Notes: generated from the letters alone by a model not told the origin. Positions 35,574-45,137 are shown, counted from the stretch's first letter. The stretch is DNA of 64,000 bases from a bacterium M00.F.Ca.ET.205.01.1.1 (GCA_004791255.1 SRUQ01000006.1:124001-188000), one strand, 5' to 3'. Numbers and translations: made by a program.

Positions 35574-36776
35574 ATGAACCCGCACCTCCGTGACGTGGCC
35601 ATCCCGAACGATTGGGACCGGCGGGGACTACCGGGCTGGAGTTACCATTCCGCCGCCCTTCTCGAGCTGGAGAAGGAGCATGTCTTCCGCAATCATTGGC
35701 AGATCGCCGGGCATGTCTGCGACATCCCGAAGTCAGGCGATTACCTCACAATGGACGTCATCGGCGAACGCGCCCTGATCGTGCGCGGCAAGGATGGCGT
35801 GGTGCGCGGCTTCAACAATATGTGCCGCCACCGCGGCAGCCGTGTCGTCGCCGACCGCCAGGGCAATTGCAAGAACGCGCTGGTCTGCCCGTTCCATGGC
35901 TGGGTCTACAATCTTGATGGCACGCTGCGCGGCGCGGCCCGCCCGCGCTCCTTCCCCGACCTCGACAAGACCGAGTTCGGCCTGATGCCGCTCGATCTCG
36001 AAATCTGGATGGGCTTCATCTTCATCCGTTTCCGCAACGGCGGCCCGCAGCCTTCCGTCGCCGAACTGATGAAGCCGATCGAGCCCGAATTCGCGCATTA
36101 CAATGCCGCCGACATGGTGCCCTCCTGGGGCATCTGGACCCAGAAGACTCCGGTCAACTGGAAGTCGGTGCGCGACGTCGACAATGAAGGGTATCACGTC
36201 GCCATGGCGCATCCGGCGCTGCAGGACCTCTACGGCGCCACCTATTTCGACGAACCCTTCGTCAACGGCGTGTCGCGCTCCTTCGCCACCTACAATCCGC
36301 ATGCCGGCCGCCGCTGGAGCGTCAAGAACTACGTCAAGATCGCGCCGGAGCCGGCGCATCTGCCGGACCATCTGAAGAAGGCCTGGGTCTATTACGGCAT
36401 CTTCCCCAATGCGGTTCTTTCGGTGATGCCGGAATCGGTGCAGTTCTATCAGGAGTTCCCGCTATCGACCGGCGAGACGCTGCTGCGCGGCGCCATCTAC
36501 CGCTATCGCGACGAAAGCCGCGAGCAGGCCGCCGCCCGCTACCTGTCCTTCCGCATCGACCGCGACACCATGTTGGAAGACGTGCAGTTGTCGGTATGGT
36601 CGAACGAATCCATGCTGTCCGAGGCCTTCGAGGGTTTCTACCTCTCCGACCTCGAATACGGCGTGCGCACCCACCACGACCACCTGCGTCGGCAGATCCC
36701 GGTGCTCGGCCTGGAAACGGCGCCGGAGGAAAAGGACATGTGGAATTTGAACGACGCGCTGAGGTCGCGGGGGTGA
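35574..36776 (+). CDS. Rieske non-haem iron oxygenase, alpha subunit (GbcA/stachydrine-demethylase-like)
   Basis: The 400-residue protein has the Rieske cluster ligands C84/H86 and C105/H108 (CRHRGS, CPFHGW) and a catalytic domain with the mononuclear-iron motif DNEGYHVAMAH near residue 203. Family relatives demethylate or hydroxylate quaternary amines such as glycine betaine, carnitine and proline betaine, usually with a separate reductase. No reductase gene is seen in the window. The open frame extends 50 codons upstream, but this ATG begins the conserved region and follows an operator dyad. Its place next to a Pot-type importer and an aminotransferase supports a cationic-amine substrate. 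Confidence 0.88.
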   Translation: MNPHLRDVAIPNDWDRRGLPGWSYHSAALLELEKEHVFRNHWQIAGHVCDIPKSGDYLTMDVIGERALIVRGKDGVVRGFNNMCRHRGSRVVADRQGNCKNALVCPFHGWVYNLDGTLRGAARPRSFPDLDKTEFGLMPLDLEIWMGFIFIRFRNGGPQPSVAELMKPIEPEFAHYNAADMVPSWGIWTQKTPVNWKSVRDVDNEGYHVAMAHPALQDLYGATYFDEPFVNGVSRSFATYNPHAGRRWSVKNYVKIAPEPAHLPDHLKKAWVYYGIFPNAVLSVMPESVQFYQEFPLSTGETLLRGAIYRYRDESREQAAARYLSFRIDRDTMLEDVQLSVWSNESMLSEAFEGFYLSDLEYGVRTHHDHLRRQIPVLGLETAPEEKDMWNLNDALRSRG

Positions 36777-36783
36777 CCTCTTC

Positions 36784-37022
36784 CTTATCCCCGTTCCACG
36801 GGGAGAAGGTGCCCGAAGGGCGGATGAGGGGCAGCGCCGGCAGTCGCGATTGGCTTGCCCCATGAACCATCGTCTGATTGAGTCTTGTCAGCCGGCGCTG
36901 CGCAGCGTGTGAGCCAGCGCCTCAGGCGGATAAAGTCTTCGCGCGCGGCCAATCACCAAACTCAGCGCCGCCCCTCATCCGCCCGTTGGGCACCTTCTCC
37001 CCGTGAAACGGGGAGAAGGAAG
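36784..37022. repeat. inverted pair of REP-like elements between convergent genes
   Basis: A roughly 55-bp unit at 36784-36838 (containing CACGGGGAGAAGGTGCCC and GGGCGGATGAGGGG) recurs inverted at 36965-37022 with few differences. Each has a CCCCGTtt.ACGGGG hairpin. The pair encloses about 125 bases that include part of the Rieske-aminotransferase gap and could stop transcripts from both sides. Confidence 0.85.
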
Positions 37023-37026
37023 AAAC

Positions 37027-38445
37027 TCACCCCCGCCACACGCCTTCGCGACGCAAATCGTCCATCGTGCGCGAGATGCCTTCGCGCAGGATGCCGATCA
37101 TGTCGTCGATCTGCTCGCGGGTGATGACCAGAGGCGGCGACATAACGCACATATTGATCAGCGGGCGCACCAGGAGGCCGAGTTCGTGGCAGTGCGTGTC
37201 GATGCGCTTTCCGACATCCTTGTCGAGCTGCAGCGGGTCCTTGCTGTCGCGGTCAGCGACGCATTCCACGCAGCCCATCAGCCCCATGCCGCGCACCTCG
37301 CCGACCAGCGGCAGCTCTTCCAGCGTCTTCAGCTGCGCCTGGAAATAGGGGGCGACGTCGCGCGTGTGCGCCAGCACGCCGTCTTCCAGCAGGTCGAGGT
37401 TCTTCAGCGCCACGGCGCAGCCGACCGGATGGCTGGTGTAGGTCAGGCCATGACCGAACAGCGCATCGGGATGGTTGGAGCGTCGCAACTGCTCCAGCAG
37501 CCGCTCCGAGATGATGACGCCGCCGAGCGGGAAATAGCCTGAGGTGACGCCCTTGGCGAAGGTGATCATATCGGGGTCGATGCCGAACACATCGCCCGAC
37601 GCAAAGACATGGCCGACCCGCCCGAAGCCGGTCACCACCTCGTCCGAGACATAGAGGATATCATTGTCGCGGCAGATCTCCCGGATGCGCTTGAGATAGC
37701 CGTCCGGCGGCACGACGACGCCGCCCGATGCCTGGATCGGTTCGCCGACGAAAGCGCCGATCCTGTCGGCGCCGACACGCGCCACCGTGTCGCGGAACTG
37801 GTCGACGAGGAAATCGGTAAAGGCGGCAATGCTCACGCCCTTGTGCCGGCGGAACGGATCGGGTGAGGCGAGCTTGACCACCAGTTCGTCGGCCCCGTCC
37901 ATCCAGTCGCGGTCACGCGGGCGGCCGTTGAGCGATGCCGACAGATAGGTCGAGCCGTGATAGGCGCCGCCACGCGACAGGATCATCTTCTTTTCCGGTC
38001 GGCCGCGCACATTGTTGTAGAACTGCATGAATCGCAGCGCGGTCTCGACGGCCGACGACCCGCCTGTGGTGAAGAAGGTGTGGCTGAGATCCCCCGGCGC
38101 ATGATCGGCGATGCGCTTGGCGAGCTCGGCCGACGGCGTGTTCATCGTGTACCACGGCGTGTTGTAGGACAGCGCCATCGCCTGGTCGTACATCACCCTG
38201 GCGAGTTCCTCGCGCCGGTGGCCGAGATTGACGCACCACATGCCGGCCGGCCCGTCGATCAGCCGCTTGCCGGTGCCGTCCGTGATATAGATGCCATCGC
38301 CCTCGCCGATCAGCGAACGCGCCTCCGAGCCGACCGAGCCGGCATAGGGCCAGGGCTGGACGAGATGGCGCCTTGCCAGCTCGACCGCATCGTCGGCTCC
38401 AGCGCCTGCCAATTCGCTCGATTTCAGGTCTCTCACAGCCGCCAT
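37027..38445 (-). CDS. class III PLP-dependent aminotransferase
   Basis: The 472-residue protein shows class III features: SSAVETALRFMQFYNNV near residue 110, SRGGAYHGST, the cofactor Asp in YVSDEVVTGFGRVG near 245 and the PLP lysine in ITFAKGVTSGYFPLGG near 275. It resembles omega-amino acid and polyamine transaminases, which pass a terminal amine to pyruvate or 2-oxoglutarate. The ATG is set by a GGAGG six to seven bases before it. It is convergent with the Rieske gene and divergent from the permease genes, with operator dyad B in front. Confidence 0.9.
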   Translation of the reverse strand: MAAVRDLKSSELAGAGADDAVELARRHLVQPWPYAGSVGSEARSLIGEGDGIYITDGTGKRLIDGPAGMWCVNLGHRREELARVMYDQAMALSYNTPWYTMNTPSAELAKRIADHAPGDLSHTFFTTGGSSAVETALRFMQFYNNVRGRPEKKMILSRGGAYHGSTYLSASLNGRPRDRDWMDGADELVVKLASPDPFRRHKGVSIAAFTDFLVDQFRDTVARVGADRIGAFVGEPIQASGGVVVPPDGYLKRIREICRDNDILYVSDEVVTGFGRVGHVFASGDVFGIDPDMITFAKGVTSGYFPLGGVIISERLLEQLRRSNHPDALFGHGLTYTSHPVGCAVALKNLDLLEDGVLAHTRDVAPYFQAQLKTLEELPLVGEVRGMGLMGCVECVADRDSKDPLQLDKDVGKRIDTHCHELGLLVRPLINMCVMSPPLVITREQIDDMIGILREGISRTMDDLRREGVWRG

Positions 38446-38533
38446 GTGCCGCCTCCACATCATCCAACCGAATTTTTCTCGGATCCAGAATCCGCCTTGC
38501 AAAGCCGGAAATCGTGGGCTAGCTCACATGATT

Positions 38534-38549
38534 TTGAATGTCCGTTCAA
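38534..38549. promoter_or_regulatory. operator dyad B of the amine-catabolism regulon
   Basis: On the minus strand it reads TTGAACGGACATTCAA, the same TTGAAC-N5-TTCAA core as dyads A and C. It lies 89 bases before the aminotransferase ATG and about 180 before the first permease ATG, so it can control both divergent units. Confidence 0.72.
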
Positions 38550-38731
38550 TCAATATTGCAGAAATAGCGCTTGATTTCAATCGGCGGATGCGCGCATGAT
38601 CGAAGAAAGCCGGCAAGGGGAACAACAGCCGGCGCCAGCCCAATGGGATGCCGCATGGCGGAACGATCCAAGCCTCCAACCGAGATCACGCCCGGAGCCC
38701 TGCCGCCAGGAGTCTGGCCCGGAGTTTGGCC

Positions 38732-39649
38732 ATGTCGGTGACCGCGGAAGGGTTGCCCCCGTTGCGCATGACGCGGGCCAGGCGAAATGCCCTTCTGCAA
38801 TCGGAGCCCGTACAGGGCTTTGCCCTGATCAGCCCGACATTCCTCTACGCGCTCATCCTTCTGGTGCTGCCGATCCTGGTGGTCATCGCCCACTCGTTCT
38901 GGACGCAGCACTACCTGACCATCGATCGCACTTTCACGCTGGAAAACTACCGTGTTGCGCTGACCGAGCCGATCTACCGCGACCTGCTGTGGCGCTCGCT
39001 CTACATCTCGCTGACGGTCAGTTTCTTCACCGTCGTCCTCGCCTATCCGATCGCCTATTTCATTTCCTTCCATGGCGGCCGCCACAAGAGCCTCTGGCTG
39101 TTCCTCATCACCATTCCGTTCTGGACCAGCTACCTGCTGCGCGTGATGTCGTGGAAGGTCATCCTGGGCTACAATGGCGTCTTGAATTCCGGCCTGATGG
39201 GCCTCGGCATCATCGACGAACCGTCGACGGCGCTGCTCTACAATTCGAGCGCCGTCATCATCACGCTGACCCATGCATGGGCGGCCTTCGCCATCCTGCC
39301 GATCTTCGTCTCGCTGGAGAAGGTCGACCGCACCCTGGTCGAGGCAGCCACCGACCTTGGCGATGGCCCCTTGGGCTCGTTCCTGCGCGTGACCTTGCCG
39401 CTGTCGGCGCCCGGCGTCATCTCGGCGGCACTGATCGTCATGATCCCGACGGTCGGCGACTACGTCACGCCCAAGCTCGTCGGAGGCAAGGACGGCGTCA
39501 TGATCGCCAACGCCATCCAGGCGCAGTTCGGCAAGGCTTCCAACTGGCCGCTCGGAGCAGCGCTTTCCGTCACCACCATGCTGATCGTCAGCCTGATGGC
39601 CGGCGCCACCGTGCTGATCATCCGCGCTTTGCAGAGGCTCGCTCGATGA
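38732..39649 (+). CDS. spermidine/putrescine-type ABC permease (PotB-like)
   Basis: The 305-residue inner-membrane protein has six helices, an EAA loop (LVEAATDLGDGPLGSFLRVTLP near residue 205-225) and the VGDYVTPKLVGG stretch typical of PotB. The ATG has GGAG eight bases before it. It is coupled to the second permease by ATGA. With PotA, PotC and two binding proteins it should import a polyamine or other cationic amine for the surrounding enzymes. Confidence 0.9.
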   Translation: MSVTAEGLPPLRMTRARRNALLQSEPVQGFALISPTFLYALILLVLPILVVIAHSFWTQHYLTIDRTFTLENYRVALTEPIYRDLLWRSLYISLTVSFFTVVLAYPIAYFISFHGGRHKSLWLFLITIPFWTSYLLRVMSWKVILGYNGVLNSGLMGLGIIDEPSTALLYNSSAVIITLTHAWAAFAILPIFVSLEKVDRTLVEAATDLGDGPLGSFLRVTLPLSAPGVISAALIVMIPTVGDYVTPKLVGGKDGVMIANAIQAQFGKASNWPLGAALSVTTMLIVSLMAGATVLIIRALQRLAR

Positions 39650-40470
39650 GCGGGCGGCGTCGCGTCCTGTCGGGCGGCTGGCTGTCCGCCTATGCGTTCC
39701 TCTATATCGTCTTCCTCTATCTGCCCGTGATCTTCCTGCCGATCTTCTCGGTCAACGTCGCCGCGACACCCAAATTCCCGCTCACCGGCTTCACGCTGCA
39801 GTGGTACCAGGACCTGCCGCGCACCCCGGCGCTGCTCGACGCCGCCTGGAACAGCCTGGTCGTCGGCGTGTCGGCCTCAGTGCTCGCCACCGTGCTCGGC
39901 ATCCTCGCCGCCCGTTCGATCACCCGCTACCGCTATCCCGGCCGCCGCGCCATCAGCGGGCTGATCATGGCACCGCTTGTGCTGCCGGAAGTGATCGTCG
40001 CCATCTCCATGCTGCTGGTGATGCTGCAGCTGGGCTTGAGCCTGTCGCTGTTCACCGTCGTGCTCGGCCACGTCCTGGTCTGCATCCCCTATTCGATGAC
40101 GGTGCTGACCTCCGGCTTCGAAGGGTTCGACCGCAGTCTTGAGGAAGCCTCCGCCGATCTCGGCGAGAGCGCCTTCGGCACCTTCCGGCGCGTGACGCTG
40201 CCGATGGTTGCGCCAGCGATCATCTCCAGCCTGCTGGTCTGCTTCACCATCTCGCTGGATGAATTCATCATCGCCTTCTTCCTCACCGGCACCGAGGCGA
40301 CGCTGCCGATCTATATCTGGGGCCAGTTGCGCTTCGCCTCGAAACTGCCCGGCGTGCTGGCGCTCGGCACGCTGCTGCTGGTCGCCTCCTTCCTGCTGAT
40401 GACCGTTGCCGAAATCCTGCGCCGCCGCGCGGCCAGGCGCACCCAGAACGAGGGAGGGCTTTATGCCTGA
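39646..40470 (+). CDS. spermidine/putrescine-type ABC permease (PotC-like)
   Basis: The 274-residue protein has six helices and an EAA loop (LEEASADLGESAFGTFRRVTLP near residue 160-180), with the C-terminal SLDEFIIAFFLTG seen in PotC. It overlaps its neighbours at both ends: four bases with PotB and eight with PotA. Confidence 0.9.
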   Translation: MSGRRRVLSGGWLSAYAFLYIVFLYLPVIFLPIFSVNVAATPKFPLTGFTLQWYQDLPRTPALLDAAWNSLVVGVSASVLATVLGILAARSITRYRYPGRRAISGLIMAPLVLPEVIVAISMLLVMLQLGLSLSLFTVVLGHVLVCIPYSMTVLTSGFEGFDRSLEEASADLGESAFGTFRRVTLPMVAPAIISSLLVCFTISLDEFIIAFFLTGTEATLPIYIWGQLRFASKLPGVLALGTLLLVASFLLMTVAEILRRRAARRTQNEGGLYA

Positions 40471-41566
40471 GCGGCCTCAATCCGACCGCACGATGATCGA
40501 GATCAACGGCGTCACTCGCAGCTACGGTGCGATCAAGGCGCTCGACGATGCTTCGCTGAGCATCCGGGAAGGCGAGTTCTTCTCCCTGCTCGGCCCGTCA
40601 GGCTGCGGCAAGACCACGCTGCTGCGCATGATCGCCGGCTTCGACAATCCGACCAGCGGTTCGATCTCGGTCGGCGGCCAGCCTATGGAAGGTATCGCGC
40701 CCAACCGCCGGCCGACCAACATGGTCTTCCAGAGCTATGCCATCTTCCCGCATCTCAACGTCGAGCAGAACGTCGCCTACGGGTTGAAGCGGCTGAAGCT
40801 GCAAGGCGCGGAGGAGAAACGCCGGGTCGAGGAGGCGCTGGCGCAGGTGTCGCTCACCGGCCTTGGCAAGCGCGGCGCCACCGAGCTTTCGGGCGGCCAG
40901 CGGCAGCGCGTCGCGTTGGCCCGCGCGCTGGTGATGCGACCCAAGGTGCTGCTGCTCGACGAGCCGCTGTCGGCGCTGGACAAGAAGCTGCGCGAACAGA
41001 TGCAGGTCGAACTGCGCCGCTTGCAGCAGGCGGTCGGCATCACCTTCGTCCTGGTCACCCACGACCAGTATGAGGCGCTCGCCATGTCCGATCGCATCGC
41101 CGTGATGTTCGGCGGCAAGATCGCGCAGGTCGCCTCGCCGAAGGAAATCTACCAGCGCCCGGTCAACCGCCAGGTCGCCGATTTCCTCGGCGGCATGAAT
41201 TTCGTCAAGGCCGAGGTGGTCGAGGAGAACGCCGCTTCGCTGGTCGTCGACACGCTGGGTTTCGGCCGCATCAAGACCGATAAGCCGAAGGCGTTCGCGC
41301 GCAATGGCGGCGGCGCCACGCTCGGGATCCGGCCGGAGCGGCTGCGCGTCCTGTGGGACAATGCGACGGCCAAGTTCGAGGTCGCCGGCAAGGTGGTCGA
41401 GCGCCACTATTTCGGCGAGATTACCCATCTGATCGTCGAGATACCCGGCCTGGAAAAGCCGCTGTCGGTGACCGAGACCAACGACTTCGGCGCCGACGAC
41501 ATCCCCGTCGGCGCCCCGATCCGCCTCGCCTACGATCCGGAAGCGCTGGTGGCGATGGCGGATTGA
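40463..41566 (+). CDS. polyamine-type ABC transporter ATPase (PotA-like)
   Basis: The 367-residue protein has Walker A GPSGCGKTT near residue 43, signature LSGGQRQR near 145, Walker B VLLLDEP and H-loop THDQ, then a TOBE domain (about 270-360). A GGGAGGG ribosome site inside the PotC end sets the ATG. The last 37 bases overlap the 3' end of the convergent amine oxidase gene. Confidence 0.93.
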   Translation: MPERPQSDRTMIEINGVTRSYGAIKALDDASLSIREGEFFSLLGPSGCGKTTLLRMIAGFDNPTSGSISVGGQPMEGIAPNRRPTNMVFQSYAIFPHLNVEQNVAYGLKRLKLQGAEEKRRVEEALAQVSLTGLGKRGATELSGGQRQRVALARALVMRPKVLLLDEPLSALDKKLREQMQVELRRLQQAVGITFVLVTHDQYEALAMSDRIAVMFGGKIAQVASPKEIYQRPVNRQVADFLGGMNFVKAEVVEENAASLVVDTLGFGRIKTDKPKAFARNGGGATLGIRPERLRVLWDNATAKFEVAGKVVERHYFGEITHLIVEIPGLEKPLSVTETNDFGADDIPVGAPIRLAYDPEALVAMAD

Positions 41567-42840
41567 ACATCGGCGATGATCTTGCGCGCCGCAATCCGCC
41601 CGGCGACGATCGCGCCCTCGATATAGCCGGGGAATGACGGCGACAGTTCGGACGAGGCGAAATAGACCGGCGGCGCGCCGACCAGGATCGTCCGTTCGGC
41701 GTTCGTCGCCTTCATGTCGACAATGAGGTCGCTGTAGCCGCCAACGCTTCCCGTATCGTTGAACCAATAGCGGATGGCGAAGCCGGTCCAGTTTGCGGCT
41801 TCGGGGCCGAGCGCCTCGACCAGTCTCGTCGCAAGCCTGCTGCGCAGGCCTTCCTGCCCGTAGCTGCGCCATTCCATAGCCGACGGGCCGCCGATGAAAA
41901 CGACCAGCGCCGGATGCTTGTCGTCCTTGCTGGTGTCGCAGACGAAAAGCCCCGGGACGTCGCGCCACATCACCATGCCGCTCAGGCCCTTGTCGCGCCA
42001 GAAGGCGCGGGAATAGCGTACGACGATCTTGATGACCGTACCGCCTTGCCAGGCGCCGAGCGCCGCCACCAGCGCATCCGGCAAGGGCGGCGAGAAAGCG
42101 ATCCTCGACGCCATGACCGGTGAAGCCGCGACCAGCACCGCGCGCGCTTCGACCGTTCCCTTTTCGGTGACGGCGCGTATGCCTCCCAGCCCATGCTCGA
42201 TGCGCGTCACCGGCGTGCCGAGCCGCACGGGGTCGCCAAGGTCGCCGGCCAAATCCTCGGCCAACGAGTGGATGGTTTCGGCGAGGAAATATTGCAGCTC
42301 CGGCGCCTCGTTGGTGATGCGCCGGTCATTGCCGATCAGGTACCAGAGCGGCACCTTTTCCAGCGCCAGGCACCACAGGCCCTCGATCATCGAGCGGAAG
42401 GCCGCCTTGGCCTCGCCGGCATCATCCTGCCGCTCGAGCCAGGCGGCGACGGTCAGCCCGGCAATGGCAGGATCGCCCGGTTCGATCCCGTTCATGCGGT
42501 CGCGGATCGCCATCGAGCCAAGATAGGTCCGCTCGGCCGCGAGCCCGGGCATCGCCGGCTGGGCGACGAATGCGCCGTCGACATGGGTTTCGACCAGCGT
42601 CTTGCCGCGCGCCCGCACCAGCGCCATCAGCTCCGGCATATCCTGGCACAGGAACTGGCCGCCGCTGTCGATGGGCTCGCCCGGCCCCGTCTCCAGCGCC
42701 TCCACCCGCCCGCCGACGCGGCCGCGCGCTTCGAGCAACAGGAAGCCGATGCCGGCCTTCTTCAACTCCAGCGCCGCCGACAGGCCGGTGAAGCCGGCGC
42801 CGACGATGACGATTTCGGTTGTTTCGGACTTGTCGCTCAA
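41530..42840 (-). CDS. flavin-dependent amine oxidase
   Basis: The 436-residue protein opens with the FAD-binding GAGFTGLSAALELKKAG and GRVGGRVE motifs and ends with a second FAD contact region (SPSFPGYIEGAIVAGRIAA) typical of monoamine/polyamine oxidases. No signal peptide is seen, so it acts in the cytoplasm. It should oxidise an amine to an imine/aldehyde and release peroxide, or act as a dehydrogenase. Its start overlaps the stop of the binding-protein gene by four bases. It is the last gene of the minus-strand operon headed by the methyltransferase. Confidence 0.88.
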   Translation of the reverse strand: MSDKSETTEIVIVGAGFTGLSAALELKKAGIGFLLLEARGRVGGRVEALETGPGEPIDSGGQFLCQDMPELMALVRARGKTLVETHVDGAFVAQPAMPGLAAERTYLGSMAIRDRMNGIEPGDPAIAGLTVAAWLERQDDAGEAKAAFRSMIEGLWCLALEKVPLWYLIGNDRRITNEAPELQYFLAETIHSLAEDLAGDLGDPVRLGTPVTRIEHGLGGIRAVTEKGTVEARAVLVAASPVMASRIAFSPPLPDALVAALGAWQGGTVIKIVVRYSRAFWRDKGLSGMVMWRDVPGLFVCDTSKDDKHPALVVFIGGPSAMEWRSYGQEGLRSRLATRLVEALGPEAANWTGFAIRYWFNDTGSVGGYSDLIVDMKATNAERTILVGAPPVYFASSELSPSFPGYIEGAIVAGRIAARKIIADVQSAIATSASGS

Positions 42841-43913
42841 TAGCCGGCCTTGATCTTCTCGAACTCGGCCACCATCCGCTGCTTGAGATCAGGCGAAACC
42901 GGCTGCTGAAACAGCGTCTTGTCGAGGAACTTGTCGAGGTTGTCGAAGCCTCGGTCGGTCAGCACCTTGGGGTCGATAGCAGCCATGCCGGCGCCATTGC
43001 CGTGGCCATAGCCGAAAGTCTTGACCAGATAGTCCGACACGCCGGGCGCATTGACCGCACTGAGGAAATCATAGGCCTGGTCGAGCTTGCCTGGCGCGTC
43101 CTTCATCAGCACATAGCCGCACACCCAGGTGGAGATGCCTTCCCTGGTGTCCCGGTTCATGGCGATCGGCAGGCCTTGCCCCTTCAGCGTCACATAGGTC
43201 TCGTTCCAACCCCAGACGAGATCGACTTCATTGCCGATAAAAGCCTGGTTGAGGTCGGTGTCATCGGTCCAGTAGAAGCGTATGTTCTTGTGCACGTCGC
43301 GCAGGAAGGCGGACGCTTCCTGGAACTGCGCATCGGTCATCTTGGTCCAGTCCTTGAGACCAATGACAAGGCTGGCCAGCGCATAGGCGTCGTCGACATT
43401 GTCGCCGATGGTGACACGGCCCTTGAATTTGGGATCGGCGAATATTTTGAGCGAACTCGCCTCGTCGGCCGTCACCTTGTCGGTGCGGTAGAGCAGCGAG
43501 GTATTGCCCCAGTCGAACGGCATGAACCAGGCCTTGCCGTCGGCGGTGACGGCCAGATCCTTCATCGCCATGATGCCGGGATTGAGGTCCTTCCAACCGG
43601 CAATCCGCGACGTGTCCAACGGCTGCAGTATGCCGGCCTCGCGCCACTTGACCACGCTTTGCGAACAGGGATGCGCAATGTCGGCCTTGAAGCCTGCCCG
43701 CATCTTCTCGAAGGCCTCGTCCTCGTCGCCGAAGAAGGCGAAGGTCGGCTCGGCGCCGTATTTGGCTGCGTAGGCGGGGTGCAGCAGCGGATCCTCGTAG
43801 CCCGACCAGTCGAACACGACCAGGCTGCCGCCACCTTCGGCAAACGCGTAGACCGCGCCGGCGCCGAGCGTGCAGGCGGCAGCGATGACAAGGCGGCGAA
43901 GCATGGAATTCAT
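42837..43913 (-). CDS. polyamine-type ABC substrate-binding protein (PotD-like), copy 1
   Basis: The 358-residue protein has a signal peptide (about residues 1-25) and a PotD/PotF-like fold. Motifs shared with the next paralogue include VVFDWSGYEDP, FAFFGDEDEAFEK and IGDNVDDAYALASL, and both end in EFEKIKAGY. It likely binds a cationic amine for the PotABC-like transporter. It arose by tandem duplication with the following gene. It differs in its pocket-lining region (DTDLNQAFIGNEVDLVWGW versus DTTDIVQLLSGGEVDLAW), so ligand preference may differ. Confidence 0.9.
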   Translation of the reverse strand: MNSMLRRLVIAAACTLGAGAVYAFAEGGGSLVVFDWSGYEDPLLHPAYAAKYGAEPTFAFFGDEDEAFEKMRAGFKADIAHPCSQSVVKWREAGILQPLDTSRIAGWKDLNPGIMAMKDLAVTADGKAWFMPFDWGNTSLLYRTDKVTADEASSLKIFADPKFKGRVTIGDNVDDAYALASLVIGLKDWTKMTDAQFQEASAFLRDVHKNIRFYWTDDTDLNQAFIGNEVDLVWGWNETYVTLKGQGLPIAMNRDTREGISTWVCGYVLMKDAPGKLDQAYDFLSAVNAPGVSDYLVKTFGYGHGNGAGMAAIDPKVLTDRGFDNLDKFLDKTLFQQPVSPDLKQRMVAEFEKIKAGY

Positions 43914-43976
43914 GGCGCGAACACTCCCCCGTCGCGAACGATTTCGGGAGCGAGGTTAGGCAAATTCCCCGGCTTT

Positions 43977-44019
43977 GGCGAGCCCATCCGCCGGCGCGCC
44001 GGAGACAGATGGGCTCGCC
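43977..44019 (-). promoter_or_regulatory. stem-loop between the two binding-protein genes
   Basis: GGCGAGCCCATC and GATGGGCTCGCC form a perfect 12-bp inverted repeat with a GC-rich loop that contains its own CCGGCGCGCCGG. There is no T-run, so it is more likely an RNA-stabilising or partial-termination structure that raises the level of the upstream binding protein. Confidence 0.7.
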
Positions 44020-44030
44020 AGACAGACGGC

Positions 44031-45113
44031 TCAATAACCCGCTTTGATCTTCTCGAACTCGGCGATCATCTTGAGCTTGAGTTCCGACGGAAGCGGCGAC
44101 TGGAACAGCGTCTTGTCGACGAATTTCTGCACGTCGTCATAGCCCTTTTCCTTCAGAACAGCCTGGTCGACGCCGGCCATGCCCTTGGCGTTGGCCTGGC
44201 CGTAGCCCCAATCCTTGACCAGCACCTTGGCGGTCTCCGGATCGTTGACCGCGTTCAGATAATCATAGGCCTTGTCGACATTGCCGGGCGCGTCCTTGAA
44301 CAGGACGTAACCGCAGACCCAGGTCGAGATGCCTTCCGCCGTGTCCTTCTTCGACTTGATCGGCACGCCGGCGGCGGCAGACTGCACCGTCGCGTCGTTC
44401 CATGCCCAGGCCAGATCGACCTCGCCGCCGCTCAGCAACTGGACGATGTCGGTAGTGTCGGTCCAGTAGGAGCGCACGTTCTTGTGCACCTCGCGCAGGA
44501 AATCGGACGCCTGCTTGAACTGGTCGTCGGTCATCTTGGTCCAGTCCTTCAGGCCGATGGCCAGGCTCGCCAGCGCGTAAGCGTCGTCGACATTGTCGCC
44601 GATCGAGACCCGCCCCTTGTACTTGGGATCGGCAAAGGCCTTCAGCGACTGCACGTCCTTCTCGTCGATCTTGGAAGAGTTGAAGGTAAGCTGGGTGTTG
44701 CCCCAGTCCCACGGCATGAACCAGGCCTTGCCGTCCGAGGTCGTGGCAAGATCCTTCATCGCCATGATGCCGGGGTTGAGGTCCTTCCAGCCTGTGATCT
44801 TCGAAGTGTCGAGCGGCTGCAGCAGGCCCGCCTCGCGCCATTTCACCACGCTTTGCGAGCAGGGATGGCCAAGGTCGGCCTTGAAGCCGGAGCGCACCTT
44901 CTCGAACGCCTCGTCCTCGTCGCCGAAGAAGGCGAAGGTCGGCGAGTCGCCGTTCTTCTCGACATATTTCGGATGGAAGCTCGGATCCTCGTAGCCGGAC
45001 CAGTCGAACACGATCAGGTCCTTGTCGGCAGCGAGCGCCAGTGCTGCCGCCGAAGCCGCCAGTGTTCCGGCCAACGCCAAGGTCAGTGTCAGGCGTCGCG
45101 TCAATATCTTCAT
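44031..45113 (-). CDS. polyamine-type ABC substrate-binding protein (PotD-like), copy 2
   Basis: The 360-residue protein has a signal peptide (about residues 1-29, ending ALA) and matches its downstream paralogue along the whole length. Cys is conserved at AHPCSQ/GHPCSQ and STWVCGYVL in both copies, suggesting a shared disulfide. It lies between the BetI-like regulator and copy 1 in one operon. Having two receptors for one permease is a way to broaden substrate range. Confidence 0.9.
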   Translation of the reverse strand: MKILTRRLTLTLALAGTLAASAAALALAADKDLIVFDWSGYEDPSFHPKYVEKNGDSPTFAFFGDEDEAFEKVRSGFKADLGHPCSQSVVKWREAGLLQPLDTSKITGWKDLNPGIMAMKDLATTSDGKAWFMPWDWGNTQLTFNSSKIDEKDVQSLKAFADPKYKGRVSIGDNVDDAYALASLAIGLKDWTKMTDDQFKQASDFLREVHKNVRSYWTDTTDIVQLLSGGEVDLAWAWNDATVQSAAAGVPIKSKKDTAEGISTWVCGYVLFKDAPGNVDKAYDYLNAVNDPETAKVLVKDWGYGQANAKGMAGVDQAVLKEKGYDDVQKFVDKTLFQSPLPSELKLKMIAEFEKIKAGY

Positions 45114-45137
45114 TGCGGTTCCATCCTCTGTGGTTTC

